From positions 1,612,001 to 1,676,000 of the forward strand of contig JANVFP010000003.1 in NCBI GenBank assembly GCA_027919835.1: a stretch of 64,000 bases of DNA. The letters are read 5' to 3'. Positions 1 to 12,050 of this stretch are shown one piece after another. Below the pieces are notes generated by a model. The model did not search any database and was not told the DNA's origin. It was given only the letters and a program-made list of their open reading frames with translations. Source of the DNA: Lentinula raphanica. Lineage: Eukaryota > Basidiomycota > Agaricomycetes > Agaricales > Omphalotaceae. The translations under genes and the position numbers were made by a program. Each line of letters starts with the position of its first letter. Position 1 is the stretch's first letter.

Positions 1-1230
1 GGTTTACCCGCAACTACTTCATCACAGTTACATGCACGGGCTGACTCTGGAGGTGCACTCTCACTGACTTCGACTATGTCTAGGCCATCTACGTCCAACC
101 GTCAGAGTCATCGTCCTTCGCAATCCTCTTCCTCTGCCTTTAGTGTCATGAATCCTTTGAACCGCAAAAAGTCCACTGTAACTCTCAGTTCAAATCATCT
201 CACCTCCCCTTCGTCAATATCTCTCGCCTCAATATCCGCCCCGTTGACACATACCGCTGTCCGTACCGAATTCACATATCCCAAAGCTGGTCCTACCCCC
301 GATCAACTCAAGCTTATCTCAAGTAGGGAAGCTTTTGCGAGATTCGGAGTTCCCTATGGGGAAGATGCGATTGCGTTCGCTGCTAGCACGCATGATTTAA
401 ATCCACCCCCAGAGTTTGAAAGTGCAGCCGGTCCCTCGTCCTCGTCTTCGCCTCGACCGAGATCTCAGAGTCATGCAGGTGTGCTGGCTAGGCAGTCCAT
501 TGGTCGTTCGAGTGAGAGTAGCGGTTCTAGTGTTTTAGAGCCTCCGGAAATCCGGGTGCAAAGAAGTTCGAGGCCCGTGTCTCCTTCAGTGGAGGGTGAT
601 ATGTCTACTCCTGCAGTTGACCCTCCATCGTCTACTCAGAATGGGATCACAGCGTCTGCCGTGGTTGACGCGTCTGAGCCGTCTGGGGAAGTCGCCTCTC
701 ATCCACAGACTGCAGAAACATCAGAGACCCAATCAGCCGAAGTTCAGAACTCTCCCAAAGATAATGCTACTTCTTCATCTGATGTTCAAGCTCCTCCTTC
801 ATCACCTTCAGCCTCTGTAGAACCAGCTCAGCACACGACTTCCACACCGATATCATCATCTAAACCTCCTCCGACATCCTTCCGAAATCCACCTCGACCG
901 GGAACCGCCTCCACGCCTAGTCTCCGTTCCGAATCCCGCGCTTCCTCTTTCAGATCTTTTGCCACCGCTCAAGAGTCAGTGAACGAGTTTGGTGTCGTTA
1001 GCGGTGGTTCAGGTTCGGGGTCGGGAACACCTACAATGTCGGATTCGGAGTATTTCTCTGAGCAAGAAACAGAGATAGGTGACGGTGATTCTCGACCTGC
1101 GACGCCAACAACGTCGACGCGTCAGATGTCTCAAACAGTTCTTCAGCCTACACTCTCGGTGGATAGTCTAGGCTCGGTTAGTCGTCATGTATTAGAAGGA
1201 ACAGATACTACCATTCGAGCTGCGGCTTGA
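1..1230 (+). CDS. Ser/Pro-rich protein, 3' part only
   Basis: The reading frame is open from the first base of the window to a TGA at 1228-1230, so this is the C-terminal part of a gene that starts to the left. The visible part (about 409 residues) is rich in Ser, Thr and Pro, with a short ordered-looking patch near ISSREAFARFG (about residue 105 of the visible part) and a region with many SSS/SGSGSG runs. I do not recognise the family; the conserved patch may belong to a domain that lies outside the window. An ATG at 76 is in frame but is more likely internal than the true start. No introns are needed in the visible part. Function unknown; the low complexity suggests a disordered tail. Confidence 0.6.
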   Translation, partial: GLPATTSSQLHARADSGGALSLTSTMSRPSTSNRQSHRPSQSSSSAFSVMNPLNRKKSTVTLSSNHLTSPSSISLASISAPLTHTAVRTEFTYPKAGPTPDQLKLISSREAFARFGVPYGEDAIAFAASTHDLNPPPEFESAAGPSSSSSPRPRSQSHAGVLARQSIGRSSESSGSSVLEPPEIRVQRSSRPVSPSVEGDMSTPAVDPPSSTQNGITASAVVDASEPSGEVASHPQTAETSETQSAEVQNSPKDNATSSSDVQAPPSSPSASVEPAQHTTSTPISSSKPPPTSFRNPPRPGTASTPSLRSESRASSFRSFATAQESVNEFGVVSGGSGSGSGTPTMSDSEYFSEQETEIGDGDSRPATPTTSTRQMSQTVLQPTLSVDSLGSVSRHVLEGTDTTIRAAA

Positions 1231-1956
1231 TTCGTTATCATTCGCCTGTTCCCGTTTCCCCATTCAACCTCCAGCACTCGTATAGGATAGGACAATTGCT
1301 CTTTTCCATCTGCATCTTTAATTCGTTAATTATCGATTGCGATACCTCTCTCATCTATTTTTGATTTAGGGTTTCATCTATGGTTCTCTTTTTCTTTCCT
1401 CGCTGCCTTCTTACTTTCATCTTCTTCATCTCGTTCTACGCTATATTATCGCGTCATTGCTTTGCTCTCATCGCTTTGCTCCGGTTCGCCATCCTTCCCT
1501 CCCCAAGACTAGTAATGCCTATCACGCTTTACATCCCACGTCCCTACGTTGATCAGCTTATCATTGTTCGACATCACCTCTTCGCCAGACATCAGGTTGG
1601 CTACTTCTCGTTATCTCATAGTCGAAATATGACTATATAACTCCTCAATACACAACATATACTCCAATGTACTCTACCTCACACCTGACATCAACCTAGA
1701 AACGTGTATCTCAGTGGGGGAGGTATACATCTTATCAATGACCCGAAGATAGGCGTGTGTCGTTCTATGTTCTCACTACCCATATCAAGTGATTCTGCAC
1801 TTTGCCTCGAGTACTTCGAAATATCGTGACTCGGGTATCAGTAACATAAGGTAACATATAAAACCGTTCTCAAGGTGTTGTGGATTACTTGAGGTTTATC
1901 CTGGTTTACTATCTGCTTGACATATTTCTCTCGTTTCCTTCGTTCAACCCCGGCTA
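1231..1956. other. intergenic region, nothing coding recognised
   Basis: Between the Ser-rich gene and the DUF3445 gene. It is pyrimidine-rich in its first half, as expected for a 3' flank followed by a promoter. A short open frame at 1380-1640 has no recognisable features and is probably not a gene. Confidence 0.5.
1857..1863 (+). promoter_or_regulatory. TATA-like box of the DUF3445 gene
   Basis: TATAAAA lies about 94-100 bases upstream of the ATG at 1957, a common distance in fungi with a short 5' leader. No experimental support. Confidence 0.4.
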
Positions 1957-3259
1957 ATGGATACATTTCAGCTCACTCTCTATAGTCTGTTGACCGTTGC
2001 TGTCCTGTTCGCTTGTGGCAGGTTAGTTCTAGGCAAGACCTACAATTGGGTGTTCCGTGGACAGCAGAACGTGGATTATTTCCAATTATCTGGAGTTCCG
2101 CCTCCAAAACCTCTCCCTGACTTCGATGTGGACAAGGCCAAAGCCAGGCCATATCGTCCCTTCCGATGGTCTTATCACCAAACCATGTGTAAGTCATCAG
2201 TCTGTGATTCTCCCCGCGAAGGGTTCTGACATAGATTCGTTTGTGCGTTATCACTGTTCAGCTCTCAAGAAGATGGAGCCAGATTATTGGCTCGAGCTGG
2301 AGTCGTCCTACAGAGAACGTATCGCACAACGAAAAGACCTCTACGAGAAACACGGCAAGAAGATCATAGACGCTCTCCCAGGAAGCGAGCTTGCATGCAG
2401 AGAACTCATGGAGATGGCCATCCAATTCCTCTGCGTACGCTATCCAAATCAATTTAAATTTGATGGCCGGGTCCTGTACAATCGCATTTTGAACACACAA
2501 TCATATGTCGAGAAGGAAGATCCCCTCGTGGTTCTCAATGACAATGTCCCGGAAGATTTTCTGCTCACGCTTCCGGATCCCAAAACGGGTCTGTATACTA
2601 TGGTGGCAGGAGTGTGTTGTTCTTCGTTGGGGTGGAACGTGGCGACGAAGATTGGGAAACCGTTGAGGGAGATCCATGATGTTGTCCCGGATTACAAGGA
2701 GAAGATGGAGTTTTCGATGGACAGGTGTGTTTTCCAGACTGTACTTTCCTCACAAAACGAATGGAATATATCGGAATCCTTATCACGTCCTAGATTCTTT
2801 TCCAAGATGCCGACCGACAAACCGATCCAACGAGGCTCATGGGGCTTGGAAGTCGGCCAACCGTTGTGGCTACAGGATGATGATCCTCATTTCGCTCTTC
2901 GCACGACCCAGGATCCCAATCTGAAGATAGAGGACATCTACCTTCGCGTGGACTGGCAGACACTTCGAAGGCTACCCCGATCGAACTCAATCGTGTTCAA
3001 CTTCAAAGCGTTGTTCACTCCGTTCTCCAGCTTTCGAAACGAGCCGTATATTCCGCATCTTGTGTTGAAGGTGCTCACGGAAGGAAAGAATAACTTGATG
3101 GAGTACAAGGGTACCCGGCATGTTGAACATAAAGCTGTTCCTGCGTTGCAGGAGTGGTGCAGAGAGCAGGAGGAAAAGGGCTGGGTGCCAGAGAATTGGG
3201 AAGTTAGGACTTTGGATGAGGATCCTTATTATCCTGGCTGGAAGGAAGGGGGATATTGA
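1957..3259 (+). CDS. heme-dependent oxidative N-demethylase-like protein (DUF3445)
   Basis: Two exons, 1957-2188 and 2262-3259, join in frame (phase 1) to give 409 residues. Residues about 5-27 form a single hydrophobic helix, suggesting an N-terminal membrane anchor. The rest resembles the DUF3445 family (alpha-subunit-like heme-dependent oxidative N-demethylase): segments such as DYWLELE, LCVRYPNQF, GWNVATKIGKPL, IHDVVP, and a C-terminal YKGTRH region are typical. Known family members act on small methylated amines or remain uncharacterised in fungi, so the substrate here is unknown. The gene ends 164 bases before the 3' end of the convergent membrane-protein gene. Family call fairly sure, function open. 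Confidence 0.75.
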
Positions 3260-3423
3260 ACGCGGTACCGTTTCTTCTAGCCAAGTATCAGAGTCTCATG
3301 ACGTACTATCGTGCTGAATGTTTCTGGTGCACCTTACCGAGGGAAGTAGATCGTTCTGATACTTCGAGAGCGTACATTCATATTTAGCAGCATCAGTGTT
3401 TCGTTACACGAGTAATATCAAGA

Positions 3424-4495
3424 CTATTCCAGTTTCTCGTGCACGAGATTCGAGTGAAGCCATGATTCCCGCCACAACGCAGATGCTGCAAAGGCTGCAC
3501 CAGGACCAACTAGTGGTGACGCGAATAGATTCCACGCGATCAGTGCGAAGACTTCTTTCGCGTTTCTGCCGAACCAGAGCGTGCCCACCAAGGCGGAAAG
3601 AAGACCAAAAACAGCATCCCATTGAAGAAGATTGAGAGACTGAAGTTCTAACGAGGTAGATGGTGGTAAGACATGGAGAGAGGGAAGCATGAGAGCTTTC
3701 AATTCCTGTGTATTCTTGGAGGCTATGAAGCTGATATGCATTGAAGATGTCAAGATGAAGGCAGCGATATAGAAGCCACGGATTACCCCAAACGCTGATT
3801 GGGGGTATCGAGATGGAGGCCGTACAAGCAAATGCGCGAGTGTAGCAACGGATGCTACTATTGGGAACACCTGCCAGATAGCGGTAATATACGGATCTTG
3901 TAGGGTCATCATGCATCCAGTCAAGACGACCAAGCCAATGAAGATACCGAATAGTGCAGCCTGAGCATGAGCTTTGGTGACTCTTGTATTCCAACTTGGA
4001 GAAAGCCGGGAAGCTCCTGACAGGATGAATAGCGCCCAGTAGATGGAAAACGTAACCCCAAAGGAAATAAGCTGCATGATTTGAAAGAAGAGGACAGGGT
4101 ACGCCATAAGCAAGGGCCTGTGTGGTCTAGACGATTCGAAGTACGCGAAACCTGTGATGGGGATGGCAGAGACAAGGAAATAAGTTAAGAACGGGGCGAC
4201 GTCCGGGCCAAACGAGGCATGAAACATTACGACGATACCACAGAGTGTGTCGTCTATAGATTTGATGCCTGTGTATGGCAAGAGATAGGGTGCTTCGTCT
4301 AGCTCGGGCTTGCATTGTGCAGACAGTTTGTTGAAAAGCCCAGACGAATCACCGTGACCTAGGATGAAATGGAAGGCGAGGACACTAAAGCTCGAGAAGA
4401 TCAGAAGCGCTGCAAGATCTGACGAGAGAGCGTCAGTATGGCGTTCTTGTTGAGCAGAAGTTGAGCAACGTACTAGAAAACCTGAACAATGTCAT
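3424..4495 (-). CDS. multi-pass membrane protein of unknown function
   Basis: Exon 1 is 4474-4495 and exon 2 is 3424-4418, with a 55-base intron between them; together 338 residues. The start ATG (4493-4495) gives MTLFRFS, running into a hydrophobic segment. I count about eight hydrophobic stretches, alternating with charged loops, for example the early helix near residues 9-27, others in the FLTYFLVSAIP and LIWQVFPIVASVATL type segments, and a last one before the C-terminus. No catalytic motif that I recognise. Similar-looking polytopic proteins occur near fungal metabolite clusters, but that is only a general impression. It is divergent from the alpha/beta hydrolase, 105 bases between start codons, so the two probably share a promoter. 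Confidence 0.7.
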
Positions 4496-4600
4496 CGCGA
4501 ACAAGAAACGTTGGAATTTATTTAGGCGCCCATCAGCGTCACTTTAGCGCTTGAGTCTTTTCCGGTTTGGACTCGGACCCACGCTACCACAGCTTTCCAG

Positions 4601-5914
4601 ATGACCTCTGAATTCCGCACTCTTTTCGACTCTCAGACGTGTACCCGCAAAGGATTGTGCCCAATAACAGACATTAGGAACAAAGGTGATCCCCTGGAAA
4701 GTCATTCCTTGTACTATGAGCAACATGGCTCCGGCCCAGAAACAATAATTTTCATTATGGGGTACAGCATCGTCACCTCTTTGCATCTTCTCGGGTTGAG
4801 CATCTGCTTCTAGACTGAACAGCAGCTCGTTTGCTTGGCTTCCTCAAGTAAAGCATTTTGCTCGTATACCCCAATACTCTGTGTTGGTTTTCGATAATCG
4901 TGGCGTTGGAAACAGTGGTAGTCCAAAGGGCCCTTATACGTCTGTCCCTGCTTCGTTGTTGGATCGGTTTTGTTTCGGCTTACCTATTGAATCAGCACGA
5001 GCGGCATGGCAGAAGACGCTATAGCACTCCTCGACTACCTTCAATTCACAGCACCAAGATCAATACATGTCGTGGGCTTGTCGTTAGGCGGGATGATATC
5101 TCAAGGTGCGTGTATTGTGTTTGAAATGCAATTTTTCTATCTCACCAATAATGTCAGAGCTTGCTTATCGTATTCCAGAGCGTATAATATCCTTGACTCT
5201 CGGAGTGACGACTGCTGGTGGCCACATATGGAACAATCTTCCACCGGCAAGTCTCGAACTCATTCAACGTGTTATGTGCACATAAATGAGACTGTTGTGA
5301 ATGTAGTGGAAAGGATTTGATGCCCTTATCAGGTCAGTCTCGCGACATTAGTCCTACTTGCGCAGTTCTCATGCATCGGAACACAGGATGATGTTCATCA
5401 AGGAACCATCCCGAAAAATCCCTATGCTACTCGATCTTCTTTATACTAGTCCTTGGATAGACGAGAAAGCCGTAGACGATCCCAAAGGCCGGACCAATCG
5501 AGAGGTCGAATTCGAAGTCAGTGCTACCTCTTCACATAAATCATGTACCATTTCGTAACCTCATCTCATCCGGATTTACAGAGTTATGCACGACGGTTGG
5601 AGATCACTCGTCCTCAAACCTTGATCGGTGCGCTTTCACAAATGTGCGCAGGTTTAACGCACTACGTCTCTGCTCAGAGATTACGCCAGATATCTACTTC
5701 TATACCAAAGGTCACTTTGGTCACTGGAGACCATGATCATCTGGTTTCTCCGCATAACACTGTATATCTCAAGACACATATGGAGGAAGCTGAAGTCGTG
5801 ACATTCAAAGATACCGGTCATGCGATTCATTATCAGAGACCACGGGAGTTCAATGCGTTGCTAGAGCGGGTGTTCAAAGAAGGACGAGAGAGAGCTCAAG
5901 CTATCGGAACATAA
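4601..5914 (+). CDS. alpha/beta-fold hydrolase
   Basis: Seven predicted exons (4601-4761, 4814-4939, 4996-5105, 5158-5270, 5307-5332, 5387-5516, 5582-5914) join in frame to 332 residues. The nucleophile elbow is GLSLGG with Ser125. An acid candidate lies in GDHDHLV (Asp272 or Asp274), and the histidine in TGHAIH (His302). An FDNRGVGNS motif about residue 80 is typical of the family and marks the oxyanion region. The small exon 5307-5332 is the least certain. The substrate cannot be told: such proteins are esterases, lipases or lactone-forming enzymes. In vibralactone biosynthesis a hydrolase of this fold acts as a cyclase, so a link with the prenyl-benzoate genes further right is conceivable, but 7 kb and two housekeeping genes lie between. 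Confidence 0.8.
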
Positions 5915-6709
5915 CAGATATACTGTGTGTCTTGAAAGCTTGTTGGTCTCGATTTAAATTTGCTTTGAACACAGATAGTGGACTGATTGGTGACTTCCAA
6001 TTCGCGCGCGGCAAAGAATTGTCATACGCTGGACAGTGGAAACGCAGGCTGCTTGCTGTTACTTGCAACCTCTTGAGATCTCTTGCAAGAATACATTTGG
6101 GAGGCGCTGTGCAGTGCTTTTCGCTACCGGAGCCTACCGATCAAGAAGTGAAGCTTGAGGCTACGGCCTTTGTGGGTCGTAGAGTATCCGCCGTCCGGCA
6201 CTGGCCAAGCTAGCAACTGTCCTAGGCCACTTTAATTTCCATTACCTTCACTCATGACTCAGTCTTCCACTGATAAATTCCGTTTGATCTTTATGTTACT
6301 GTACTGTGTGTGCGTTTCGAATGTACAACACATATAGCAGAAGTAGACGTTATTACACCCCTAACTGAGTGAACAACATCGGATTTGTCAATGTTTAGCA
6401 GAGTGGAGACAATCTGCTGCTAGTAGGAGAAGTCAACACAGGCCCCAGGGGGGCCTACATTGAGTGGCATGCCGCATAGGTAAAAGAAGAACAATGATAT
6501 CCTTGCTGTAGTAGCTGCTGAATGATTGATCTCTTTTGTACACCTGAATGTTTAGAGCATGAGTAGAGGTAGCAGGAAGGTGAGTGAGAGAGGGAGAGAA
6601 GAAGAGAGAAGAAGAGAAGAAGAGAGAAGAAGAGAAGAAGAGAAGACACGTCCACGTGCCCGATACCAGTGCCCGATACCAGTGACCCATCCTTTGGCTT
6701 TCGACATTC
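5915..6709. other. intergenic region with purine microsatellite
   Basis: Contains no recognisable gene. The right part is the leader of RPP1 and carries a GAAGAGAGAA-type purine tract (see the repeat entry) and a 14-base tandem duplication (GTGCCCGATACCA, 6656-6684). Confidence 0.5.
6580..6647 (+). repeat. GA/GAA purine microsatellite
   Basis: About 65 bases made almost only of G and A, built of GAGAGAA and GAAGA units, just upstream of the RPP1 start. Simple repeat; may lie in the 5' leader. Confidence 0.85.
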
Positions 6710-8183
6710 ATGTTCTACGATTTGAACATCCCAATAGCAACCACTACCTCAACCACGAGCTCCAAGAAAGGCAAAAATAAGCAGATCCAACCTTCCAATT
6801 CTCCTCAATTCACGAATGCCCAGCTTATCGCAATAAATGCACATCTTGATTTTCTCATCCACTGTACGTCGTTTGGACTTTAGAGATTTTTTGCTTTCAT
6901 GATCAACATATTCTCATCCTTAAGTAGGATATACTGTGGTCTGCTTCAATCAGACTGTGCACAAGAGAGTCGATCCGAAAACGCACGTTAATGCGCTAAA
7001 TGAGCTGTTGGAAAAGCTCAAACCACGACAGGGTATCCTCTTTCTGAAACGACTCTCCGTGATATTGGACGAGGATAGTGAAAAGGGCTTTGGTCTGGTG
7101 TGTCCTGATCGTCTACCAACAAGTATTCTCATAATGACCCAAATGTAGATCAACGCCAATACTTCGTTTTTCAACTCTTATGATATTCTTTCTTTGATTC
7201 CCACCAATCAAGCAACGTTCGCTCTTGCTTGTCTAACACATACGCTTCCATCACCTCTCACAACTCACATAATATCGATTCCACTCACCTTACCTCGTTT
7301 CCCTTTTCATCTCAAACACACTCTCATTCGCACTGCTATCAAAAATGGTGCCGTCTTCGAAATCAATTATGTCGGAGCGCTAGGAGGGGAGTCTGACTCC
7401 GTACTTCTGGAAGCCGGTGCAGCAGACGCGAATGGTGCTAATGTTAAACGCAATTGGTGGGCTGCTGCGAAGGAGCTAGTGCGAGTGACGAAAGGAAAAG
7501 GAGTGATTGTTAGCGGTGGAGTGGTCGCCCAAGCAGATTTGCGAGCTCCGCGGGACGTGGCCAACCTGTATGTCACGATTCATTTGCTCGAGTTTCCTTT
7601 GCTGAGTTGGACTCACTTATAGGATGACTTTCCTTGGACTCCCGCAAGATGTAGCTCATGCAGCCTGTACGAGCGTTCCAAAATCTTTGATTTTGCGAGC
7701 ACGTACGCTGTGTTCCATTCTTTGCTGTTCTCACTGTTCTTATCTTTCATTCAGAAACTCGTAAAACATACCGCGCGGTGTTCTCAGAACCCACTCTAGT
7801 TATTCCTGAAGGCTACAGTGCACCTGCTCAGCTGCCTCCCACCGTAACACCTGATTCGTCTACGACCACGTCTACCGCCCCAACAACGGCTCCTCCTTCC
7901 TCAACACAACAAGTAACAAGCAGTGGTAAACAAAACAAGAAGAGACCGCGTGAAGAGGATGGCGTGGATTCGAACCAGAAACAAAATCCTGCTGGCCCAA
8001 GCTCAGACGCTCAAGCTCAAGGTGGCGATAAAAGAAGAAGAGGAAGAAGAACAAAGCATGAGGTTAGTTACTCAGGATCTGGGTTTGCACCTTACTCAGA
8101 AAAGAGAACTCTTGCAGTTCCCTATAGCACTAGTCTTTCCATCAAAAAAGTCCGTTCTCGAGCGATCTCGATTGGTTCAATGA
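6710..8183 (+). CDS. RPP1: ribonuclease P/MRP subunit, Rpp30 family
   Basis: Predicted exons 6710-6863, 6925-7097, 7149-7567, 7623-7702, 7755-8062 and 8118-8183 join to 399 residues. The N-terminus MFYDLNIP and the block ALIKNGAVFEINY...NWWAAAKELVRVTKGKG, followed by VSGGVVAQADLRAPRDVANL and TRKTYRAVFSEP, are characteristic of Rpp30/Rpp1, a PHP-fold protein subunit of RNase P and RNase MRP in the nucleus, which matures tRNA and rRNA. The C-terminal tail is low complexity with a basic run (KRRRGRRTK) that may be a nuclear or nucleolar signal. The last exon is uncertain: reading through instead gives an end at 8191. Housekeeping gene, not part of the metabolite cluster. Confidence 0.88.
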
Positions 8184-9503
8184 TTCCGTGAGATGATTGG
8201 TACGTATATTATCTAGAATCATATCTTCCTGCCTTGGTTGCAATGCTCATTTAACAAGGCAGGTTGATCAAAGAGGAAAACTGAACATACTTATCCCGCA
8301 AGAATGATATCGCAAAGAGTAACATGATTGGCCGAGCTCTCTGTTGTAGTAGCATGACATAAACTCTTTTACCGATTCATTGTGTCACTAATCAGCAATG
8401 GATTGGATTGGATGCTTTGAGAGGGTCACATTGCATTAGTTACTCTACGCAGTAGCGAAGAAAGTTAGGACCAATCTCGCCTCCTCCAACCTCGGTGCGT
8501 CAACCTCGGTTCTAAAAATTCTCCTTTGGCTTATCAGGATCTTATCTCTGCAGGATAGTTGGTTATACGTCGGGAAGATATCGCCGAATACCTATACAAT
8601 ACGAATTGGACAACCGCCGTGGTTCTCCCTTACTTCTATGACAGCTCGACCATGATAACTGTTGCGGTCTAACGTTCTTTTTGGTCGTGGTGTATTTTCG
8701 GGAACTCGGGGCCTTGGCGGACTGGGATGCATCCGATAAGATTTGTGTTGCAGAAGATTGCAGACCATCGACATGGAAGCTCCTACAATATCGAGGGTGG
8801 TGTACTGCGCGGATACTTAAGGCGATAGACAGGTACTTTCGACATTCTGGAGGATCCCCGTCTCTTCCGTCTTGCTGACACTTCTGATCACTGTCTTCAC
8901 CATGGTTCTTCGAAGGATATCCGACGAGGGCCATGCGTTAGTTCTGACACTGATTATCAACATTCTTACCAAGAGGCTCTAGGAATAGACCAAAGCCATT
9001 AAGCATTGACCCAATATAGCATTGGTTCGGGTACAGTACCGTTCGATAACGACGTGGACGTTACGAGCTATGTATGCTGGTCGGTCGATTGAGATTGAGA
9101 TCGCAGGCTGAATGTGGCGTATATTCCGAAATTTGTGCATTTGTACACGCCTCTGGACGATTTGAAACATGAGTTCAGCCTGTTCTGGTATGGTACTCCA
9201 AGTGAATGACGTTTCTTTCTCATGTTCTTTCCCTTTGCAGGTCTCCGAATCGTCTATTTTTCTATCTAACGTGTCTTTGAATTTATCCGTTCTCTTTTTC
9301 GAATGCTTCCTCATGGGACTTTCATACGCATGCGGTCAGTGGTCTTGGAATGCAAGCTAACCATTCTATTCTTTCTCTAACCGGCGCCGCTACCATGACA
9401 GTACACCTTTTTTTCAATTCCTTTAAAATCAGCAGCATCTTCAAGTATCTTTGCTCGGATCCTCATATCGTTCTTCTCACTCGCTACACAGGCATCGATA
9501 CTC
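8184..9503. other. intergenic region, no gene recognised
   Basis: 1.3 kb with only short open frames on both strands (for example 8563-8934 minus, 8681-8878 plus) that lack recognisable motifs or a consistent splice pattern. It holds the 3' flank of RPP1 and the promoter of the ferric reductase. A short unrecognised gene cannot be excluded. Confidence 0.4.
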
Positions 9504-12050
9504 ATGGAATCTTCTTCTACATCCGCGATGAGATCGAGCAAACTGTCCTCTGCCAGTGAGGACAAGGCGATACGAGTCGAACGAGCTAACGAATATCCAC
9601 ACGAAGTGTGGTTTTTCCTGGCATCTCTCATTGCTCTCGTCACTGTGTTTCGTTTCCTGTCCTCCCTCTTCTCAAAGGGACTGAGACGCAATAGGTTATC
9701 CTCCCTGGATTCTGAGAAGGGCACCGGTCATTCCAATGCAGCGAATGTTCGAAATTTGCCATTGGCTATGATCAACCTCTACCGCGTGATAGCTTTTCGC
9801 TTCACCCTCGACTTTGGCTCCTGTAGTCTCAATCTGGCGGAGATAATCCTTACTATGATGTATATCGCTGCCTTGTTTACATGGACGTTCATCAACAGTG
9901 AGGCCTTTGTACCCGACTCCTATCTGACTACTCGCTGAATCAAGTCGACAGCGACGAACGTTTCTGGTGGCAAGTTCGACGTGTCATACTGGAGCAATCG
10001 GGCAGGGGCTCTTATCGCCAGCCAGATCCCTTTGATTACGGCTCTTGGGACGAAGAACAACATCATTTCCTGTATGCTCTACTCTTTTGTCGACTATAGA
10101 TAAACTTTCCATTCTGACGACCGAACAGTTATCACAGGAGTCCCATACGAAAGAGTGAGTGACCACTCGTTTCCTCTCTCAAATTGGGATGTGAATGACG
10201 TGTGTCAGTTAAACTTTCTTCATCGCATGGCTGCTCGCGTAGTCTTCGTCCTCGTATGGACTCACGCAGGTGCTAAGGTTAGTGTTCTCATACCGAAGAC
10301 GATTAGTCCTTCACTGACAGATAAGGGTAGATATCGCCAGGGTAGGACATACAGTGACTCAAGGCGTGATGGAAGAACTGAATTGTCATTCCTCAGTCTA
10401 CAAGCCGACGAACTCAAAGAATCCTGGCTCCCTTGTGGGATCCTAGCTGCGTCAAGCTTGACATCACTGTGTTTGATCTCTCTTAGACCTGTACGAGCTC
10501 GGGCCTATGAATTTTTCTTCTACACCCATCTGATTCTGGTTCTGTAAGTATCAGATCTGATTGTGTAAAGCATACGTCGTAGTGCTGATTGTTGTATCGT
10601 CACCTCAGCCTGTTCTTGGTCGGGGCTTATCGCCACACCGAGAGATTTTCGTGAGTATATCCTTTTCTTGGAACTGGAACAAAGCGCGTCTAACTCCCAA
10701 AAATAAGCTACGAAACCTACGTGTGGCCATCGTTCATCATCTGGGGGGTTGACCGTCTTATCCGTGTCATGCGGCTGGTAGTGTTTAACTATCCCTATCT
10801 GGGCTTCGGCTCAGGCTCAGGAGAAGCACTGGACGCAACCACCGAACTTCTTACACCGACTTGTGTTCGTCTGACCCTCAAAAGGCCTCCCCATTTCAAA
10901 TGGTCGCCAGGCCAAGTCGCATATCTTATCACTCCTGGAGTTTCTTCACTCCCATTTGAATCTCACCCGTTTACGATTGCAAGCTATGATTCTCAAATGA
11001 GTCTTAAAGAAATTTCGTCCTCTGCCGCCTCCACAGATTCTTCCTCCAATTCGACCTCGTCAACTTCCTACTGGAAGGAACTCGTCTTCTTGATTAATGT
11101 GCAGGAAGGTTTCACCAAACGCCTTGCACGCATAGCAGCAAGAAAAGGATCAGTCAAGGTCATCGTTGATGGTCCTTATGGGCGCAGCTACAATCTGGAT
11201 TCTCACCAAACCAATGTACTCATTGCTGGTTAGTGATCGTTATACACTTTCAAGCGGGGCTTTTGGCTGAAATATTTACATGCAGGTGGTACTGGAGTCT
11301 CGCATACGCTTCCATTGCTTCTGGATACTATCGAGTAAGTGCCGTGAAAGATGTGTTGAACTCGAGTTCATTTTCATGCAGAGCTGTTCGAAAGCAAAAG
11401 AGTGTCTGTAATCGTGTCACCTTCATCTGGTCTATACGCGATTCTAGTGAGCCAAATTGATTGCCACAGACTCGCTCGTCTGACGAGTTTCAAAGGGAAC
11501 ATGGACTGGATATCCTCTGTGCTAGCACGAGCTCTCTCCCTCACGCCCGACACGTTGAAAGTTGACGTTCGCATCTTCGTGACCGGGCGCTCTGCTCCAA
11601 ACTCGCCGGATGTTCCAGATCTAGAGTATGATTCTCGGGAAGCTACACCGTCTATCTCCAGTGTTGACGTCGATACGCCTCACAACCCAGACTTCTCCAA
11701 AAAATCGCAGAGAGCTAACGATTCCCTCGTTGATGACCGATTGTCGACGCCTGCGCTCAGGGACTTACCAATGGTCACAGTGATGCAAGGGAGGCCTCCG
11801 TTGGTGGATTTGCTAAGGGAAGAAGCAGAAGAAACCAGGGGAGGATCTCTGTGTGTTTCAGGTAAGGCAACAATTTCTTCCAAAACAATCGAGCTAGGCT
11901 GGTTTGACTCAACGTACTTTAGTTTGCGGCTCGCAGTCCATTGCCAACGCGGTTCGCAAAGGATTACAGTTTCCTATCTCTGGCCCATCGTCACTTTTAC
12001 GTGGTGGGGCTAGTATAACCTTGCACGTAGAATCTTTTGGATATGCATAA
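9504..12050 (+). CDS. ferric reductase / NADPH oxidase-like transmembrane protein
   Basis: Eleven predicted exons (9504-9897, 9952-10071, 10129-10154, 10209-10277, 10341-10543, 10609-10650, 10708-11228, 11286-11334, 11382-11446, 11496-11861, 11923-12050) join exactly to 660 residues. The protein has several N-terminal membrane helices with the heme-binding His pattern (LHRMAARVVFVLVWTHAG, then FFYTHLILVL...YRH), an FAD site HPFTIAS near residue 370, an NADPH site GGTGVSHTLPLL near residue 459 and a C-terminal VCGSQSIANAVR motif. This family reduces extracellular Fe3+ or Cu2+ at the plasma membrane using cytosolic NADPH. A Ser/Asp-rich insert of about 80 residues lies between the NADPH motif and the C-terminus. 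Its 3' end faces the cluster; probably the left neighbour rather than a member. Confidence 0.88.

Noticed and set aside
1380..1640. Open frame of 86 codons, plus strand
   Set aside because: Hydrophobic by chance from a pyrimidine-rich flank; no domain, no splice partners, lies in an expected intergenic region.
8563..8934. Open frame of 123 codons, minus strand
   Set aside because: Composition looks random, no motif, competing frames on the other strand.
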